From: Sphingomonas endolithica | GTDB taxonomy: Bacteria > Pseudomonadota > Alphaproteobacteria > Sphingomonadales > Sphingomonadaceae | NCBI RefSeq assembly: GCF_025231525.1 | Contig: NZ_CP103057.1 | Span: forward strand, 2,738,501 to 2,802,500 | DNA: 64,000 nt | Direction of reading: 5' to 3' | Shown: positions 18,883 through 28,393 of the stretch, piece by piece | How the letters are laid out: each line of letters opens with the position of its first letter | Numbering within the stretch: position 1 is the stretch's first letter | The notes under the pieces: model-generated | The model's database searches: none | What the model was told of the DNA's origin: nothing | The model's input: the letters and a program-made list of their open reading frames with translations, nothing else | Program-made: the position numbers and the translations under genes

Positions 18883-19107
18883 ATGCTGACAGTGTTTTTG
18901 ATTACTGTGGCAGCTTTGGACCACGCCGGCAGTAGGCGACCAGTGCCTCGTGCTAATCCGAACGCCGCGTGTCGTGAGCCGGACGGGCGCATAAGGTTGG
19001 GCTGCTTGCCTGCTGGCACTCTCCGGGCATTACCGTCGGCCGAGGTGCCAGGCAAAAATCTCAAAAAAGGATCTGGTCCGCACCGCCAGCAGAAACAGTT
19101 GCCGTAG
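18883..19107 (+). CDS. Small secreted/membrane protein, unknown
   Basis: 74 residues from the ATG at 18883, with a good AGAGGAA seven bases upstream. A short hydrophobic N-terminus (MLTVFLITVAAL) is followed by a basic, Pro/Arg-rich tail. No family is recognised. It is kept because of the ribosome site. Confidence 0.35.
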   Translation: MLTVFLITVAALDHAGSRRPVPRANPNAACREPDGRIRLGCLPAGTLRALPSAEVPGKNLKKGSGPHRQQKQLP

Positions 19108-19449
19108 CCACAATTCTCTCCGTGGGAGAGGAGGGGGCGACCTTGTCGGCGCCTCAGTATACCCGCAGACGTAGGGATGTTCTAAGCGCGATCTTCATAC
19201 TTGTGCAATCGCGATACCATGACGAATATCGGTCGGTTCGACTCTTAACCGCCGGGACGAGCGACAGGCGCATTCCCTGATCTACGGTGAGTCGCTGCAG
19301 TTCGCTGTGGTAATCTGCGCAGGCAAGCCCCCGACCCACCTTCTGTCATCTCGCAACCGATATACTCGATTCGTTAGAAAGCCGTCGTAATCCGCAAAGC
19401 GGGGATCGTCGCCTTTGAGCGACAAATTACCGTTACCTTCTGCCGAGGA
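19108..19449. other. 342-base intergenic stretch
   Basis: Flank of the IS5 remnant. No convincing gene, repeat or RNA structure was seen. Confidence 0.4.
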
Positions 19450-20238
19450 CTAGGCCACGTGGACAAAGGGCAGCCAGAGCGTAACTGAGGCGAGCGCGCC
19501 GAAGCCGAGGTAAGATTCTGCGGTTTTGTCATAGCGAGTGGCGACACGACGCCAGTTCTTGAGCTTGCTGAACAAGCGCTCGGCGAGATTGCGCCAGCGG
19601 TATTTCTCGCGGTCATGCGGGATCGGCATGCGGCGGTTGCTCTCTTGGCTGGAGTGACCGTCTCGACATCTGCCTTGGCGAGTTCCTCGCGGATGGAGTC
19701 GGCGTCATAGCCCTTGTCGGCGAGCAGCGCCTCGACGGGGTCGGCCAGCATCCCCAATAACGGACCAAAGCCCTTCACGTCGTGAGCCTGTCCCGGCGTC
19801 AGGACGAAGCATAGGGGACGGCCCTGACCATCGAAGTGGGCGTGCAGCTTAGTCGTGAAGCCGCCTCGCGATCGGCCAAGCCCCTCGGTTTCTTGATCCC
19901 TTTTCGACGCCGACGGCGCAGTGGTGTGCACGGACCACGGTGCTGTCGATCATGTCGGCGGTGGTATCCTCCCGCTCGACCACGGCGGCGAGCCTCTCCA
20001 GCATGGCTTCGGACACGCCCGTCACGACCCAGCGGCGGTAGCGCCGAAACACGCTGTTCCACTTGCCGTATTCATCCGCCAAATGCCCCCACTGCCCGCC
20101 CGTCCGCGCCATCTACATCATGCCTTAGAAATAGGGCCGATTATCGCCTGCAGGTCGACAGCCACGGCCACGTTCCGCTGGCAGCAGTGGAGCAATCAGC
20201 GCCCACTCACTATCGGAAATCCCGATCCGCTCGCCCAT
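19450..20238 (-). pseudogene. IS5-family transposase, decayed
   Basis: Pieces of one DDE transposase lie in order on the minus strand: MGERIGISDSEWALIAPLLP at the start, MARTGGQWGHLADEYGKW, GGFTTKLHAHFDGQGRPL, LLADKGYDADSIREEL and a C-terminal LWLPFVHVA. Two in-frame stops interrupt the N-terminal part (near 20115-20125), and frameshifts lie near 19900 and 19640. The element is inactive. Confidence 0.85.
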
Positions 20239-20286
20239 GCCGCCTCCAAAAAGCAGCCTTGAATCAACCGATCAGTCGATCGTCAA

Positions 20287-20306
20287 CCTTTGTCCACGTG
20301 GCCTAG
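20287..20306 (+). repeat. 20-base inverted copy of the IS5 transposase 3' end
   Basis: The last 20 bases of the decayed IS5 transposase gene (19450-19469, encoding FVHVA and stop) recur here in opposite orientation, just beyond the other end of the element. It may be the remains of a second copy. Confidence 0.55.
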
Positions 20307-20384
20307 CACGATCAGGTTGTCCCAGGACGAGACTGGATCTTCGCTGCCGAAATGCGCGGCTTCTGCTACGGGCGCGCATCAAAC

Positions 20385-21437
20385 ATGAGAAAATATTACG
20401 CCTTTTGCGCCGTGCTCATCGTGACCGCGAGCGTCATCGCCGCTACGCTGGTACGCACGTGGTTGGCACCGCGGCATAGTTCCGCCGCGACAACACAGCA
20501 AACCAACGCGATCGTCCGCAAGGCTTCGGAAGCTGTTCGCCTTGTCGACTTACCAGTAGTCGCACCCGTGCAATACCTTCCGATCACAGCCAGCGAAGCA
20601 CTCGCTTTGAATGCAAAACAATTGCCTGCCGGGAACGTTGGTCCCCCGGCTGCACCATTTCGTGATGCAGACACTCCCGCAAACCTCGCTCGTGCAGCCA
20701 AATGCCTCACTGAAGCCGTGTATTACGAAGCTGCTTCGCAGGAGCTTGCCGGCCAACGCGCGGTTGCCCAGGTCGTGTTAAATCGCGTCCGCAACCCAGC
20801 TTTCCCGGCGAGTGTATGTGGCGTTGTCTATCAAGGTGCAGAGCGGGTCACCGGTTGCCAGTTCACCTTCACTTGCGACGGTTCACTTTCCCGCACGATA
20901 TCGAAGCGAGCATGGATGCGCGCTCAGCAGGTAGCGACCGCGGCGTTGGCCGGCTTTGTTTTCAAACCTGTTGGTTATTCCACGCACTACCATGCCAATT
21001 GGGTGGTACCCTACTGGGCTTCGTCGTTGGTACGAGCCACCAGTATCGGAGCACACATTTTCTACCGCTGGAGTGGAAGATGGGGAGAATCCAAGGCTTT
21101 CCAGCAACGATATGCCGGCATTGAACCGGAAACTACATGGACACATTCCGCACGTGAGGTCGCGGGCTCCTTGAACACGGATGCTCTCGCTCCTCTGAGT
21201 ACGCCCGTTGCCGAACTGGCCACGAAGACCATCCCAGTAGACGATCTAAAGATTTACTCCTCCCTAGCTGCTGATCGCGCCATGCGCGGCAGCACCTTGC
21301 GGTTAGATGAGAGACCAGCAAGGCTCATTGCCTCGTTGGAGTCCAAGCCGCAGATAGTATTGGACCCTTTTCCGGGCGGTCGCAGTGCCTCGCCAGGTGA
21401 GCAGCGCAGAACCGAAGCAGGTAAGCGCGGTCGGTAG
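20385..21437 (+). CDS. Cell wall hydrolase (SleB/Hydrolase_2 family)
   Basis: 350 residues from the ATG at 20385; an in-frame ATG at 20352 is possible and neither has a clear ribosome site. An N-terminal membrane anchor (AFCAVLIVTASVIAATLV) is followed by a SleB-like catalytic domain: LTEAVYYEAASQELAGQRAV with the catalytic Glu, VVLNRVRNPAFP, GCQFTFTCDG and THYHANWVVPYWA. The C-terminal 100 residues look disordered. It is predicted to cleave peptidoglycan in the periplasm. Confidence 0.85.
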   Translation: MRKYYAFCAVLIVTASVIAATLVRTWLAPRHSSAATTQQTNAIVRKASEAVRLVDLPVVAPVQYLPITASEALALNAKQLPAGNVGPPAAPFRDADTPANLARAAKCLTEAVYYEAASQELAGQRAVAQVVLNRVRNPAFPASVCGVVYQGAERVTGCQFTFTCDGSLSRTISKRAWMRAQQVATAALAGFVFKPVGYSTHYHANWVVPYWASSLVRATSIGAHIFYRWSGRWGESKAFQQRYAGIEPETTWTHSAREVAGSLNTDALAPLSTPVAELATKTIPVDDLKIYSSLAADRAMRGSTLRLDERPARLIASLESKPQIVLDPFPGGRSASPGEQRRTEAGKRGR

Positions 21438-21445
21438 GCCGTTAG

Positions 21446-21840
21446 TTATTTCGGTCGGTTCTTTTGGTAGGCGGCCTGGCCGTATGGCGACGGGTGGTAT
21501 GGCGGTGACGCGCGCTTGGTGAAATGCTCGTCCATGTCGTCGGAATTATAGGACTGCTATACCAGTCGCAGTAAGGTCGTGGTCCTCGTGGGTGGGGCGG
21601 CCATGGGGTCCAAGAACATCTCGTATCGGGGATAAGCCGCCGATGCCTTCGGGCGGGCAGCGCCGCTCGTCGGCGACAAAGCGGGGTACTTGACGTCCGG
21701 CTCGCCGCGACCGACCGTCTCGGCGACGATGTGTCGCCAGTCGTCTCCCATGTCGTAGGTGTAGACGAGTTCTCGCACATCCCATGTCAATGAAGGCGGC
21801 GATGGGCTCATCGACCCGGCACCAAACCGTAGGTGAAATG
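21446..21840 (-). pseudogene. pRiA4b ORF-3-like protein, frameshifted remnant
   Basis: The minus-strand segments VYTYDMGDDWRHIV, GEPDVKYPA, YPRYEMFLDPMA and a C-terminus ending YQKNRPK match the plasmid pRiA4b ORF-3 family (usual YxYDFGDxWxH signature), but lie in different frames. The remnant's 5' end abuts the IS3 element at 21841. The function of intact members is unclear; many are on plasmids or mobile DNA. Confidence 0.7.
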
Positions 21841-21858
21841 TGACGTGACCCCCGCCTT

Positions 21859-22764
21859 TCACCCAGCGGCAACCAGAGACCGACCGTTGTTGTCGCGCAG
21901 GAGCGCGGGTGAAGCAACGGCCGGGTTTAAGCCCGCCCGTTGCTTTTCGAGTTCGGCGGTGAACGCCGCTGGTGTGGCGTAGCCGAGCGAGGAGTGCGGC
22001 CGCTCGGTGTTGTAATCATCGACCCAGCGCGCGAGGATCGAGCGCGCCTGGCGGACTGTGAAGAACAGCGTCTCGTTGAGCAGCTCGTCGCGCATGCGAC
22101 CGTTGAAGCTCTCGACGAACCCGTTCTGCGTAGGCTTGCCTGGTGCGATATAGTGCCACTCGGCGCCGGCATCGCCCGACCATGCGAGCACTGCGTCCGA
22201 GGTCAGTTCGGTCCCGTTGTCGCTGACGATCATCCTGGAGGCGCCGCGCTCGGCGACCAGGTCGCCCAGCTCGCGCACCACCCGCTTGCCCGAGATCTAC
22301 GTGTCGAGCACCGCCCGCAAGCATTCGCGCGTTACGTCGTCGACGATGTTGAGGATGCGGAACCGCCGCCCCGTAGCCATCTGATCGTGCACGAAGTCCA
22401 GGCTCCAGCGCTGGTTGGGCAGCGCCAACACCGGGGCCGGCGCCCGCGCGCCGGCGGCGCGCTTTCGTCCCTTCCGGCGACGCACTGTCAGACCTTCCTC
22501 GCGGTAGAGCCGCTGGGTCTTCTTGCGGTTGATTGTGATGCCGTCCCGGCGCAGCAGGATATGCAGTCGCCGATAGCCGAACCGCCGACGCTGCTGCGCC
22601 AAGTCACGCAGACGCGACCGCAGGTCGCCATTATCCCCCCGACACGAGCGATACCGCATGCTCGTGCGATCCGCTCCGACGACCATACACGCCCGCCGCT
22701 CGCTCATCCCCAGCGTCGTCTGGAGATGCGCGACCGCTTCCCGCTTCGCGGCGGGCGTCACCAT
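21859..22764 (-). pseudogene. IS3 OrfB integrase, interrupted by one TAG
   Basis: A full-length DDE transposase frame with a single in-frame TAG at 22297-22299, where relatives have Ser. The first 155 codons contain ERRACMVVGADR and WSLDFVHDQM (first Asp). After the stop come [15 protein letters not shown] (second Asp) and [14 protein letters not shown] (catalytic Glu). Its ATG overlaps the orfA stop. Without readthrough the enzyme is dead. Confidence 0.88.
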
Positions 22765-23024
22765 TTCTTTGACAGCAGGTCCTTCAGACCTGCGTTGTCC
22801 AGCATTGTGTCCGCCAGCAACCGTTTGAGCCGGGCGTTCTCTTCCTCAAGCGCCCGTAGACGCTTCGCGTCGGACACCTCCAGACCGCCGAACTTGGCCT
22901 TCCAAGCGTAATAGGTGCCGCTAGACATCCCGTGCCGGCGACACAGATCCGTCACCACCGCACCTGCCTCGGCTTCCTTCAGGATGCCGATGATTTGCTC
23001 TTCAGAAAACTGCTTCCGCTTCAT
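22758..23024 (-). CDS. IS3 OrfA
   Basis: 88 residues: helix-turn-helix (FSEEQIIGILKEAEAG, LCRRHGMSSGTYYAWKAKFG) followed by a leucine-zipper-like stretch (LRALEEENARLKRLLAD). The gene ends with an ATGGTGA overlap into orfB. It would bind the IS ends as part of the transposase. Confidence 0.9.
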   Translation of the reverse strand: MKRKQFSEEQIIGILKEAEAGAVVTDLCRRHGMSSGTYYAWKAKFGGLEVSDAKRLRALEEENARLKRLLADTMLDNAGLKDLLSKKW

Positions 23025-23344
23025 CTGTCCGTCCCTTTCCGGGGTCGGACTCTAGCTCCAACTGGAGGAAAAAAACGGGGGTCACGTCAAATGTGGTTCA
23101 AGACGATGGGCAGGAATGCGACGGTTCGGTACTCACGCCGCCTGCCTGATAGGTTCGCAGGACCAATTCAGCGGCATGAGCCGCCCAGCAACTGGCGGCC
23201 CAATCGTCGAGTTGGACATGCGTGAGCCCACGACCGACTAGTGGCGTCGGCGCTTTCTCTTGGATTGCGTCGCAAGCTGGGCAAGAAGCGCCCCGCAGGC
23301 CAAAACGCTCGCTGATGATCAGTCGCCATAGGAACGGACAGCCA

Positions 23345-23566
23345 TCAGTTGAGGCTCTTTATACTTGACCAGCCTTGTGAACGCCCGTTCACATCAGTCG
23401 ATAACTCCCATGTCTGACCTTTTACAGTGTCTAAAAGCACGGTTCGACTACCCACCTGAACGACCTGGTATCGGGCCACATCCGAACGCTCAGCGTTTGA
23501 GGACAAAGGTCGGTCACACGCGGAAAGGCTTGCCAGCGCGCCTAGTAGCATCAAACACTTTTTCAT
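23345..23566 (-). CDS. Small lipoprotein, unknown
   Basis: 73 residues. GGAGA lies four bases before the ATG. The signal ends with a lipobox (LASLSAC). The short mature domain (YQVVQVGSRTVLLDTVKGQTW) looks like a small beta fold. No family is recognised. Confidence 0.65.
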   Translation of the reverse strand: MKKCLMLLGALASLSACDRPLSSNAERSDVARYQVVQVGSRTVLLDTVKGQTWELSTDVNGRSQGWSSIKSLN

Positions 23567-24226
23567 AGGGTCTCCGTTACGCCATATTTGTTCTTCAAAC
23601 AGGCACCTACGGCTATCTTATCACTTTATGCTCAGTAAACGCGACCCGCCAATGGGCGCCATTCACGATTACAAAATGCCTAACCGCGGCATGGCTTGCC
23701 AGAGAAAGCAGCCTGGGTTGTTTCGTGAAGGGCAGGCTACCAACGGCTGGCTTTTTGCTCCCCTATGTTCAGCGCACACAGGCGTTCGTTGGCTGCTTTG
23801 TTGCTGGCGCATCCACCATGGTCGTCCCTTTTGGCAATGGCCAGAACGTGACGCTTGGCGTTCGATGCTTGGTATTGCGCACATTCGATTGAACGCGAGG
23901 AGGCAGTGCCTCAGGTCGTGCTGAAAGTGAACTTATCAACACGTCGTGCTTGATTAAATACGAGGTCTTGCCCGGAACGATCATCATGCCCGGGATATGA
24001 CGGCGCAATTCACGGCTTGAAGGGTCCCGCCAGTCGCTACCTGCACTCCTTGGCGGGGCGGGTGGGTACAGCCGGATCTTCTCGAGCACGGGCGATATTG
24101 TGTGCGTCCTTTGTTTAAGCCAGATTTGCAGCAAATGGAGCTGTTGCCGCTCACCCGGCACCTTGCCTACCGCATACCTTCATTTTTCGTTAATAGAGCC
24201 TCTGCTCACTCTGCTGCAGCAGACAA
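23567..24226. other. 660-base stretch without a supported gene
   Basis: Overlapping frames of about 100-130 codons occur on both strands, but none has a ribosome site, signal peptide or known motif. It may hold a decayed gene. Confidence 0.4.
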
Positions 24227-25291
24227 TTATCGAGCTAGCGCATCTATCAGTCGCGGCGACGCCAGCACTGGCAGTAGTCCGCGCTTGAGCATGGTGCCAT
24301 CGCCGAGCACGCCATCCGAACAGTCGCGCATCTTACCGATGCACTCGCGCTCCCAGATGGCACGCGTTGGCGGATCCCAGCCCTCCATGTAGTCGGCGTG
24401 GAAGGTCGAGCCCCCGGCCATGTTCATGCCGCTCATGCGGTCAGAGGAGAACCAAGCCTCGCCGTCGCTCTTCTCGATCGTGTAGACGATTCCCTGCGTC
24501 AACTCGGGGAGCACGTACGGATGGGTCGTCGGGCATTTTTCATAGCCCCAATCGCCGTAGCTTGTATGTGCGACATGAGAGCGGTGATCGGCGCTGTCGA
24601 GTTGGCCGTTCCAGCACGAGCCGAAGTTGATCGCGGCCATGATCTGGCCCGCACCACCACAGTCGGTGACAGCCTCGGCGAACGTACCGCGGTGATCCGA
24701 TGGCTTGCCAGGCGAGATGCACCGGAAGTGGAACGTCATGTTCTCCGGCTGAGCCTGCCCCATCCGCTTCATGTCATAACCTGAGACAACGCGCAGGCCA
24801 GTCGGCAGGCCAACGCAGCCCTTGGCTGCCATGCGGAGGCACTCCGGGTCGCTGTCCGGGCGGCGCTTGTAATAGATCGACATGTAATCGGGCACGATCA
24901 CCTTGCCCGCCGCATTCATCAACGCCGGGATCCAATATGCCGATCGGTTGAGCATATCCGAACAGGTGCTGTCGCCGCTCGTGCGCAGGCTGGCGTAGGT
25001 CGACGCATAGTTGCCGCCTGTGTTCCCATACCATTGGTGGAGATGCGGCGACGCCCCCTTCTGGCCTGGATAGAGGATCGGATCGTCATAGTTCAGCTGC
25101 CCCGGCGAACAGATGAAGCGGAACGCACCAACCACATCGGGTGCCATGCTCTTGGGAATGCCGTACCCCGGCACAATCAACGGTGCCGTAGTGAAATTAC
25201 TTGCGATCGGAGTGACTGTCATGGGCTGCGCGACTGACGGCTCGGGAGTAGGCGACGCCGTTGGTGTCGGTTCAGGTGTAGGCACAGGCGC
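24227..25291. repeat. 1,065-bp direct repeat, copy 1
   Basis: Bases 24227-25291 match 29866-30930 with about six differences seen by eye. The match starts exactly at the stop codon of the two DUF1996 genes and ends inside their Pro-rich linker. Confidence 0.9.
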
Positions 25292-25468
25292 TGGGGTGGG
25301 TGTGACGCCGGCGGGCACAGTGAGAACGGGCTCTCCCCCCTGAGGGGTGGCCCCGCCTCCTCCCCCGCCGCACGCGCTTAACGTGATAAGGAGCAGCGGC
25401 CGAGCCACATGCGATCCCAAGCGCCGATGCATTTTTGTGAGCCAAGTGCAGTTTTGAAGCTGTGCCAT
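24227..25468 (-). CDS. DUF1996-domain lipoprotein, short form
   Basis: 413 residues from the ATG at 25468, conserved with the longer paralogue. Lipobox LITLSAC is followed by a poly-Gly and a Pro/Thr-rich linker. The rest is a DUF1996 domain: PHLHQWYGNT, IPDYM-like VIVPDYMSIYYK, FGSCWNGQLDSADHRSHVAH and YEKCPTTHPYVLPEL. Conserved His, Asp and Cys residues suggest a metal-binding or hydrolytic role, but DUF1996 has no settled function. It lacks the SGNH-like domain found in the paralogue. Confidence 0.85.
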   Translation of the reverse strand: MAQLQNCTWLTKMHRRLGSHVARPLLLITLSACGGGGGGATPQGGEPVLTVPAGVTPTPAPVPTPEPTPTASPTPEPSVAQPMTVTPIASNFTTAPLIVPGYGIPKSMAPDVVGAFRFICSPGQLNYDDPILYPGQKGASPHLHQWYGNTGGNYASTYASLRTSGDSTCSDMLNRSAYWIPALMNAAGKVIVPDYMSIYYKRRPDSDPECLRMAAKGCVGLPTGLRVVSGYDMKRMGQAQPENMTFHFRCISPGKPSDHRGTFAEAVTDCGGAGQIMAAINFGSCWNGQLDSADHRSHVAHTSYGDWGYEKCPTTHPYVLPELTQGIVYTIEKSDGEAWFSSDRMSGMNMAGGSTFHADYMEGWDPPTRAIWERECIGKMRDCSDGVLGDGTMLKRGLLPVLASPRLIDALAR

Positions 25469-25841
25469 GGCAGCTGCATGGGCCTGCACTCGTTAACTTG
25501 TGGTATGGCTTGCCGTGACATGCCCCCATTTTCGGATAGATTGGGCGAATTCCTAAGCTGAACCCGAAGCCGATGGTCACTGACCGCCGTTGCGTCTCGA
25601 TGTTAGCCTGATTCGAAACTGGTAGCCAACCACCAGCGCCCGAGCGGGTTTTGACAGCCGCCACCTTCGAGCTGCCTTTGCAAGGGTCGCCCAAGCGGCA
25701 AAGTAGGTATAGCGAAGGTCGATTTTCGTAGAAGTTTTTACCAAAGTGCTTCGATAGGAAGCGCCAATTTCCCGACCCTTGGTCAGTTGGGGGAGGCCTT
25801 GGGTCGGCAGCAGTCCGATGTTGCTTTGGCACCTAGAAACG
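25469..25841. other. 373-base gap upstream of the DUF1996 gene
   Basis: Leader of the leftward lipoprotein gene and flank of the IS3 remnant. No supported gene. Confidence 0.4.
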
Positions 25842-26284
25842 GTGAGCTGCTCCCTTCTGAGTGGTCCATCGACTATGACCATCTGGATCGAGGAAGGAAC
25901 GCCGAATGCCTGCCAAGAAACACAAGCCGAGGAGATCATCGGGAAGCTGCGTGAGGTTGAGATCATGCTCGGTCAGGGCGGCACGACCGCCGAGGCGTGC
26001 CGGCGGATCGCCGTCAGCGAGCAGACTTACGATCGCTAGCGCAAGGAATATGGCGGCCTAAAGTCGGATCAGGCTCGGCGGATGAAGGATTTGAAGAAGG
26101 AGAACCTGCGGCTACGCCGCGCGATCTCCGACCTGACGCTGGACAAGCTGATCTTGCAGGAGGCGGCACGGGGCGAATTCTGAGCCCGCGCGGCGCCGAC
26201 GCTGGATCTACCAGTTGAAAGAGGTGTTGGAAGTATCGGAGCGACGGGTGTGCCGAGTGCTCGGCCAGCACCGGTCGACACAGC
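25842..26284 (+). pseudogene. IS3-family orfA/orfB remnant
   Basis: Starts with a TIR-like TGAGCTGCTCCCTTCTGA near 25842. The orfA reading frame from ATG 25906 loses one base within ten codons, continues as EEIIGKLREVEIMLGQGG and has TAG where relatives have Trp (near 26038), then RRAISDLTLDKLILQEAARG. The start of orfB (LKEVLEVSERRVCRVLGQHR) follows, and the element is cut off at about 26284. Confidence 0.75.
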
Positions 26285-26330
26285 GCTTGGGTAGGCCACG
26301 CGACACTAACGCCGACAATCGAGGGGCACC

Positions 26331-26576
26331 ATGACAGAAACCAGCAACCCGGCGAGTTATCTCGCCAAGCGTGAGACCTACGGCAAATGGCTGCTGGCGC
26401 AGCGCGACCGCGGCGATTGGGTGAACGATCTGGCAAACGCAGCCCGCGCTGATCGTACGTTCCCGAAGGAGGGCGACCCGGAAGCCGTGCGCGCGCACCT
26501 GCGCAAGCAGCAGGCGGACAGCTACGTGTTCCAGGCGGTCGATGATGCGGAGGCGGACTGGCAGAGCCTGCGATGA
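26331..26576 (+). CDS. YozE/SAM-like small protein
   Basis: 81 residues. YGKWLLAQRDRGDWVNDLAN, ADRTFPKEGDPEAV and HLRKQQADSYVFQAVDDAEA recall the YozE SAM-like fold (F-x2-WL-x2-Q...D-x-DLA...D-x2-FPK). The gene overlaps the next small gene by four bases (ATGA). A second, broken copy of both genes lies at 50783-51189 on the other strand. Function unknown. Confidence 0.65.
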   Translation: MTETSNPASYLAKRETYGKWLLAQRDRGDWVNDLANAARADRTFPKEGDPEAVRAHLRKQQADSYVFQAVDDAEADWQSLR

Positions 26577-26737
26577 GCCGCACCCGCAAAGCTTGGAGCG
26601 ATGAGGACGTGGCCCTGCTTAGCGCCTTGGCGAGTGAGGGCGTCGGCCTGCCAATGATCGCGCTGCGGCTCGAACGGACTAAGTTAGCAGTGCTTAATTA
26701 CTCTAAGTCGATGAAGATAAAAGTGAGGCCGCGCTGA
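26573..26737 (+). CDS. Small SANT/GcrA-like DNA-binding protein
   Basis: 54 residues: AWSDEDVALLSALASEG, LPMIALRLERTKLAVLNYSK. The W-x-D/E-D start and two-helix pattern resemble SANT/Myb-like or GcrA N-terminal helices. It is coupled to the YozE-like gene and has a paralogue at 50783-50947. DNA binding is inferred. Confidence 0.5.
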   Translation: MSRTRKAWSDEDVALLSALASEGVGLPMIALRLERTKLAVLNYSKSMKIKVRPR

Positions 26738-26893
26738 ACGTGCGGACACGGAACGCGCTGCGCGACACCGATTGAACCCTCGCTCGCGCGACTGCCGTCC
26801 CGAGACGTTATGCCCGGCCGATGGAGGATTGCACTTAGCTGCCGCCAAATTCGATTTCGGTGCCACCGAAGCTTCACAATCAGGCCGTAATGG

Positions 26894-26909
26894 TTATCTG
26901 TACGTTAAC
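26894..26909 (+). promoter_or_regulatory. CtrA-like box, one mismatch
   Basis: TTAT-CTGTACG-TTAAC differs from TTAA-N7-TTAAC in one base. It ends 14 bases before the PEP-CTERM start at 26923. Confidence 0.4.
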
Positions 26910-26922
26910 CGGTAGGTGTTTT

Positions 26923-27531
26923 ATGAACAAGTCTTTCGTTGCAATAGGTTCCCTGCTGCTCGCCTGTTCGGGCAATGCCGCACAGGCTGCCAAGATTCTC
27001 GACTCCTATAACCTGCAGGCCTACAAAGGTTCAGAGCTTGTCCTCAGCGGCAGCTTTTCCGTTCTCCACGACGACCCGGCGACGGTCTCGGTGTATTCGC
27101 AGACGGCGACGCTGCAATCGGTCAATCTCACGCTTGGCTCGACCACCTTCACTGCCGCAAATGCGGCTCTGTTCAAGAACACTTCGCCGTTCTCATACAA
27201 CGATAAGGATCTCTACCAGCTTTACGGCATCGTCGGTGCAGGTCTTGGCCGCAGCACCGGCGTGGGGGGCGCGACTGATGACTTTAGCCTGACGTTTAAT
27301 CCTTATACGGGTGCCGTCGCTAATCTCCTTTACGCCAAGGCGAATCCAGCGACCAGCGGCACGTTTGCCGATCGCGTCGTGCTTACGCCCGCAGCGGGTG
27401 CCGTCCCCGAACCCGCAACCTGGGCGATGATGATCCTCGGCATGGGTGTAGTCGGCTTTGCGATGCGCCGTCGCATGAAGGTCTCCGAGGTAAGCTTCAC
27501 CAACAAGGTTCGCGCGATCGCCGCTGTGTAA
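26923..27531 (+). CDS. PEP-CTERM protein
   Basis: 202 residues from the ATG at 26923; earlier in-frame starts give no signal peptide. Signal peptide ends NAAQA-AK. A beta-rich domain is followed by VPEPATWAMMILGMG, a hydrophobic helix and RRR, then a long tail (MKVSEVSFTNKVRAIAAV) of the KVRAI class shared with the genes at 28884 and 43703. Likely XrtV substrate. Confidence 0.88.
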   Translation: MNKSFVAIGSLLLACSGNAAQAAKILDSYNLQAYKGSELVLSGSFSVLHDDPATVSVYSQTATLQSVNLTLGSTTFTAANAALFKNTSPFSYNDKDLYQLYGIVGAGLGRSTGVGGATDDFSLTFNPYTGAVANLLYAKANPATSGTFADRVVLTPAAGAVPEPATWAMMILGMGVVGFAMRRRMKVSEVSFTNKVRAIAAV

Positions 27532-27558
27532 TCGCTTTCACTCAGCGAGGCAGAACAG

Positions 27559-27585
27559 AGCCGCTAGTCGAAAGGCTGGCGGCTT
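27559..27585 (+). terminator. Hairpin terminator after PEP-CTERM gene
   Basis: AGCCGC and GCGGCT pair around a CTAGTCGAAAGGCTG-like loop, followed by TTCTT. It is the same hairpin type as at 29607, 36753 and 17580. Confidence 0.6.
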
Positions 27586-27659
27586 CTTGCTCGGTGTTGA
27601 TCCGCTGAGCTAGATGTGCGCGGGTTGCGCATCAGCACGGTCAAGCGCACCTTGCCCGC

Positions 27660-27748
27660 ATGATCGAGCCGCTTACCGACGAGGCGTTCATTCAGGAGCT
27701 GACTGATGCCAATCTAGTGGCGGCATACCATCGGTCTGAACTGCCCCG
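27660..27748 (+). pseudogene. Truncated copy of a small PEP-CTERM-linked ORF
   Basis: The frame MIEPLTDEAFIQEL...AAYHRSELP resembles the intact 43-residue ORF at 36849 (MIEWLTDELVIREM...). Homology stops near 27748, where an IS3 remnant begins, and resumes near 28310. Confidence 0.4.
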
Positions 27749-27775
27749 GGTCTGCCGGAGGCCTTGGGTTGTGAG

Positions 27776-28305
27776 TCACGCCGCCATATCGATGTTATCT
27801 GCGGCAGCAATAATATTGATCTTCGCTTCGGCAGGCGGGATGCTGCCGATGGGCTCGAGCAGCCGACGGTGGTTGAACCAGTCAACCCATTCGAGCGTGG
27901 CATATTCGACAGCTTCGAAGCTGCGCTTTGGCCCACGCCTGTGGATCACCTCAGCTTTGTAGAGACCGTTGATCGTCTCGGCCAAAGCGTTGTCGTAGCT
28001 GTCGTCGACGCTGCCGACCGACGGTTCGATCCCCGCCTCGGCGAGCCGCTCGGTGCACTTAATAGACACGTATTGTGACCCGCGGTCGCTGTGGTGAACC
28101 AAGCCGCCACAGTGGACCGGCCGGCGGTCATGAAGCGCCTGCTCGAGCGCATCCAGGACGAAGCTGGCATGTGCTTTCCTTCTAGCACGCCAGCCGACGA
28201 TCCTTGCGGGCGTAGGTGTCGATGACGAAGGCGATGTAGACGAACCCCGCCCAAGTCGCGACGGGTGCGGCTATCGCAGGCTCTGCCAGTGCGCCTCCGC
28301 CGCAA
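27776..28305 (-). pseudogene. IS3-family OrfB C-terminal remnant
   Basis: The intact C-terminal part reads MVHHSDRGSQYVSI, DDSYDNALAETINGLYKAEV and WVDWFNHRRLLEPIG, a retroviral-type integrase core with second Asp and Glu. Upstream pieces (AGFVYIAFVIDTYARKD) are in other frames. The N-terminal half is missing. It differs from the IS3 copies at 21.8 and 25.9 kb. Confidence 0.8.
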
Positions 28306-28393
28306 GCTCGACCTTAAAGAACGACTAATGCACAAATGATGAGGCACACAGCACGATGCCGATCGGGATGGCGAACGACAGGGGCCGTTTCAT

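Larger units (their letters stand above)
21841..23089 (-). mobile_element. IS3-family insertion sequence (IS407-like), 1,249 bp
   Basis: Both ends are visible: TGACGTGACCCCCG at 21841 and its inverted copy CGGGGGTCACGTCA ending at 23089. A 4-bp direct repeat AATG flanks it (21837-21840 and 23090-23093). It carries orfA and orfB in the usual overlapping order. Intact ends and target duplication mean recent insertion, though orfB now has a stop codon. Confidence 0.9.

Noticed and set aside
21940..22911. A 323-codon rightward frame across the IS3 element
   Set aside because: Antisense to the OrfA/OrfB transposase, which has catalytic motifs.
23090..23240. 5' half of the pRiA4b ORF-3-like gene on the far side of the IS3 element
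   Set aside because: None of the three minus-strand frames there looks like the N-terminal part of that family, so the remnant was probably truncated before the IS arrived.
23628..24161. Frames of 98 and 130 codons on opposite strands
   Set aside because: No ribosome site, signal, motif or codon pattern to favour either.
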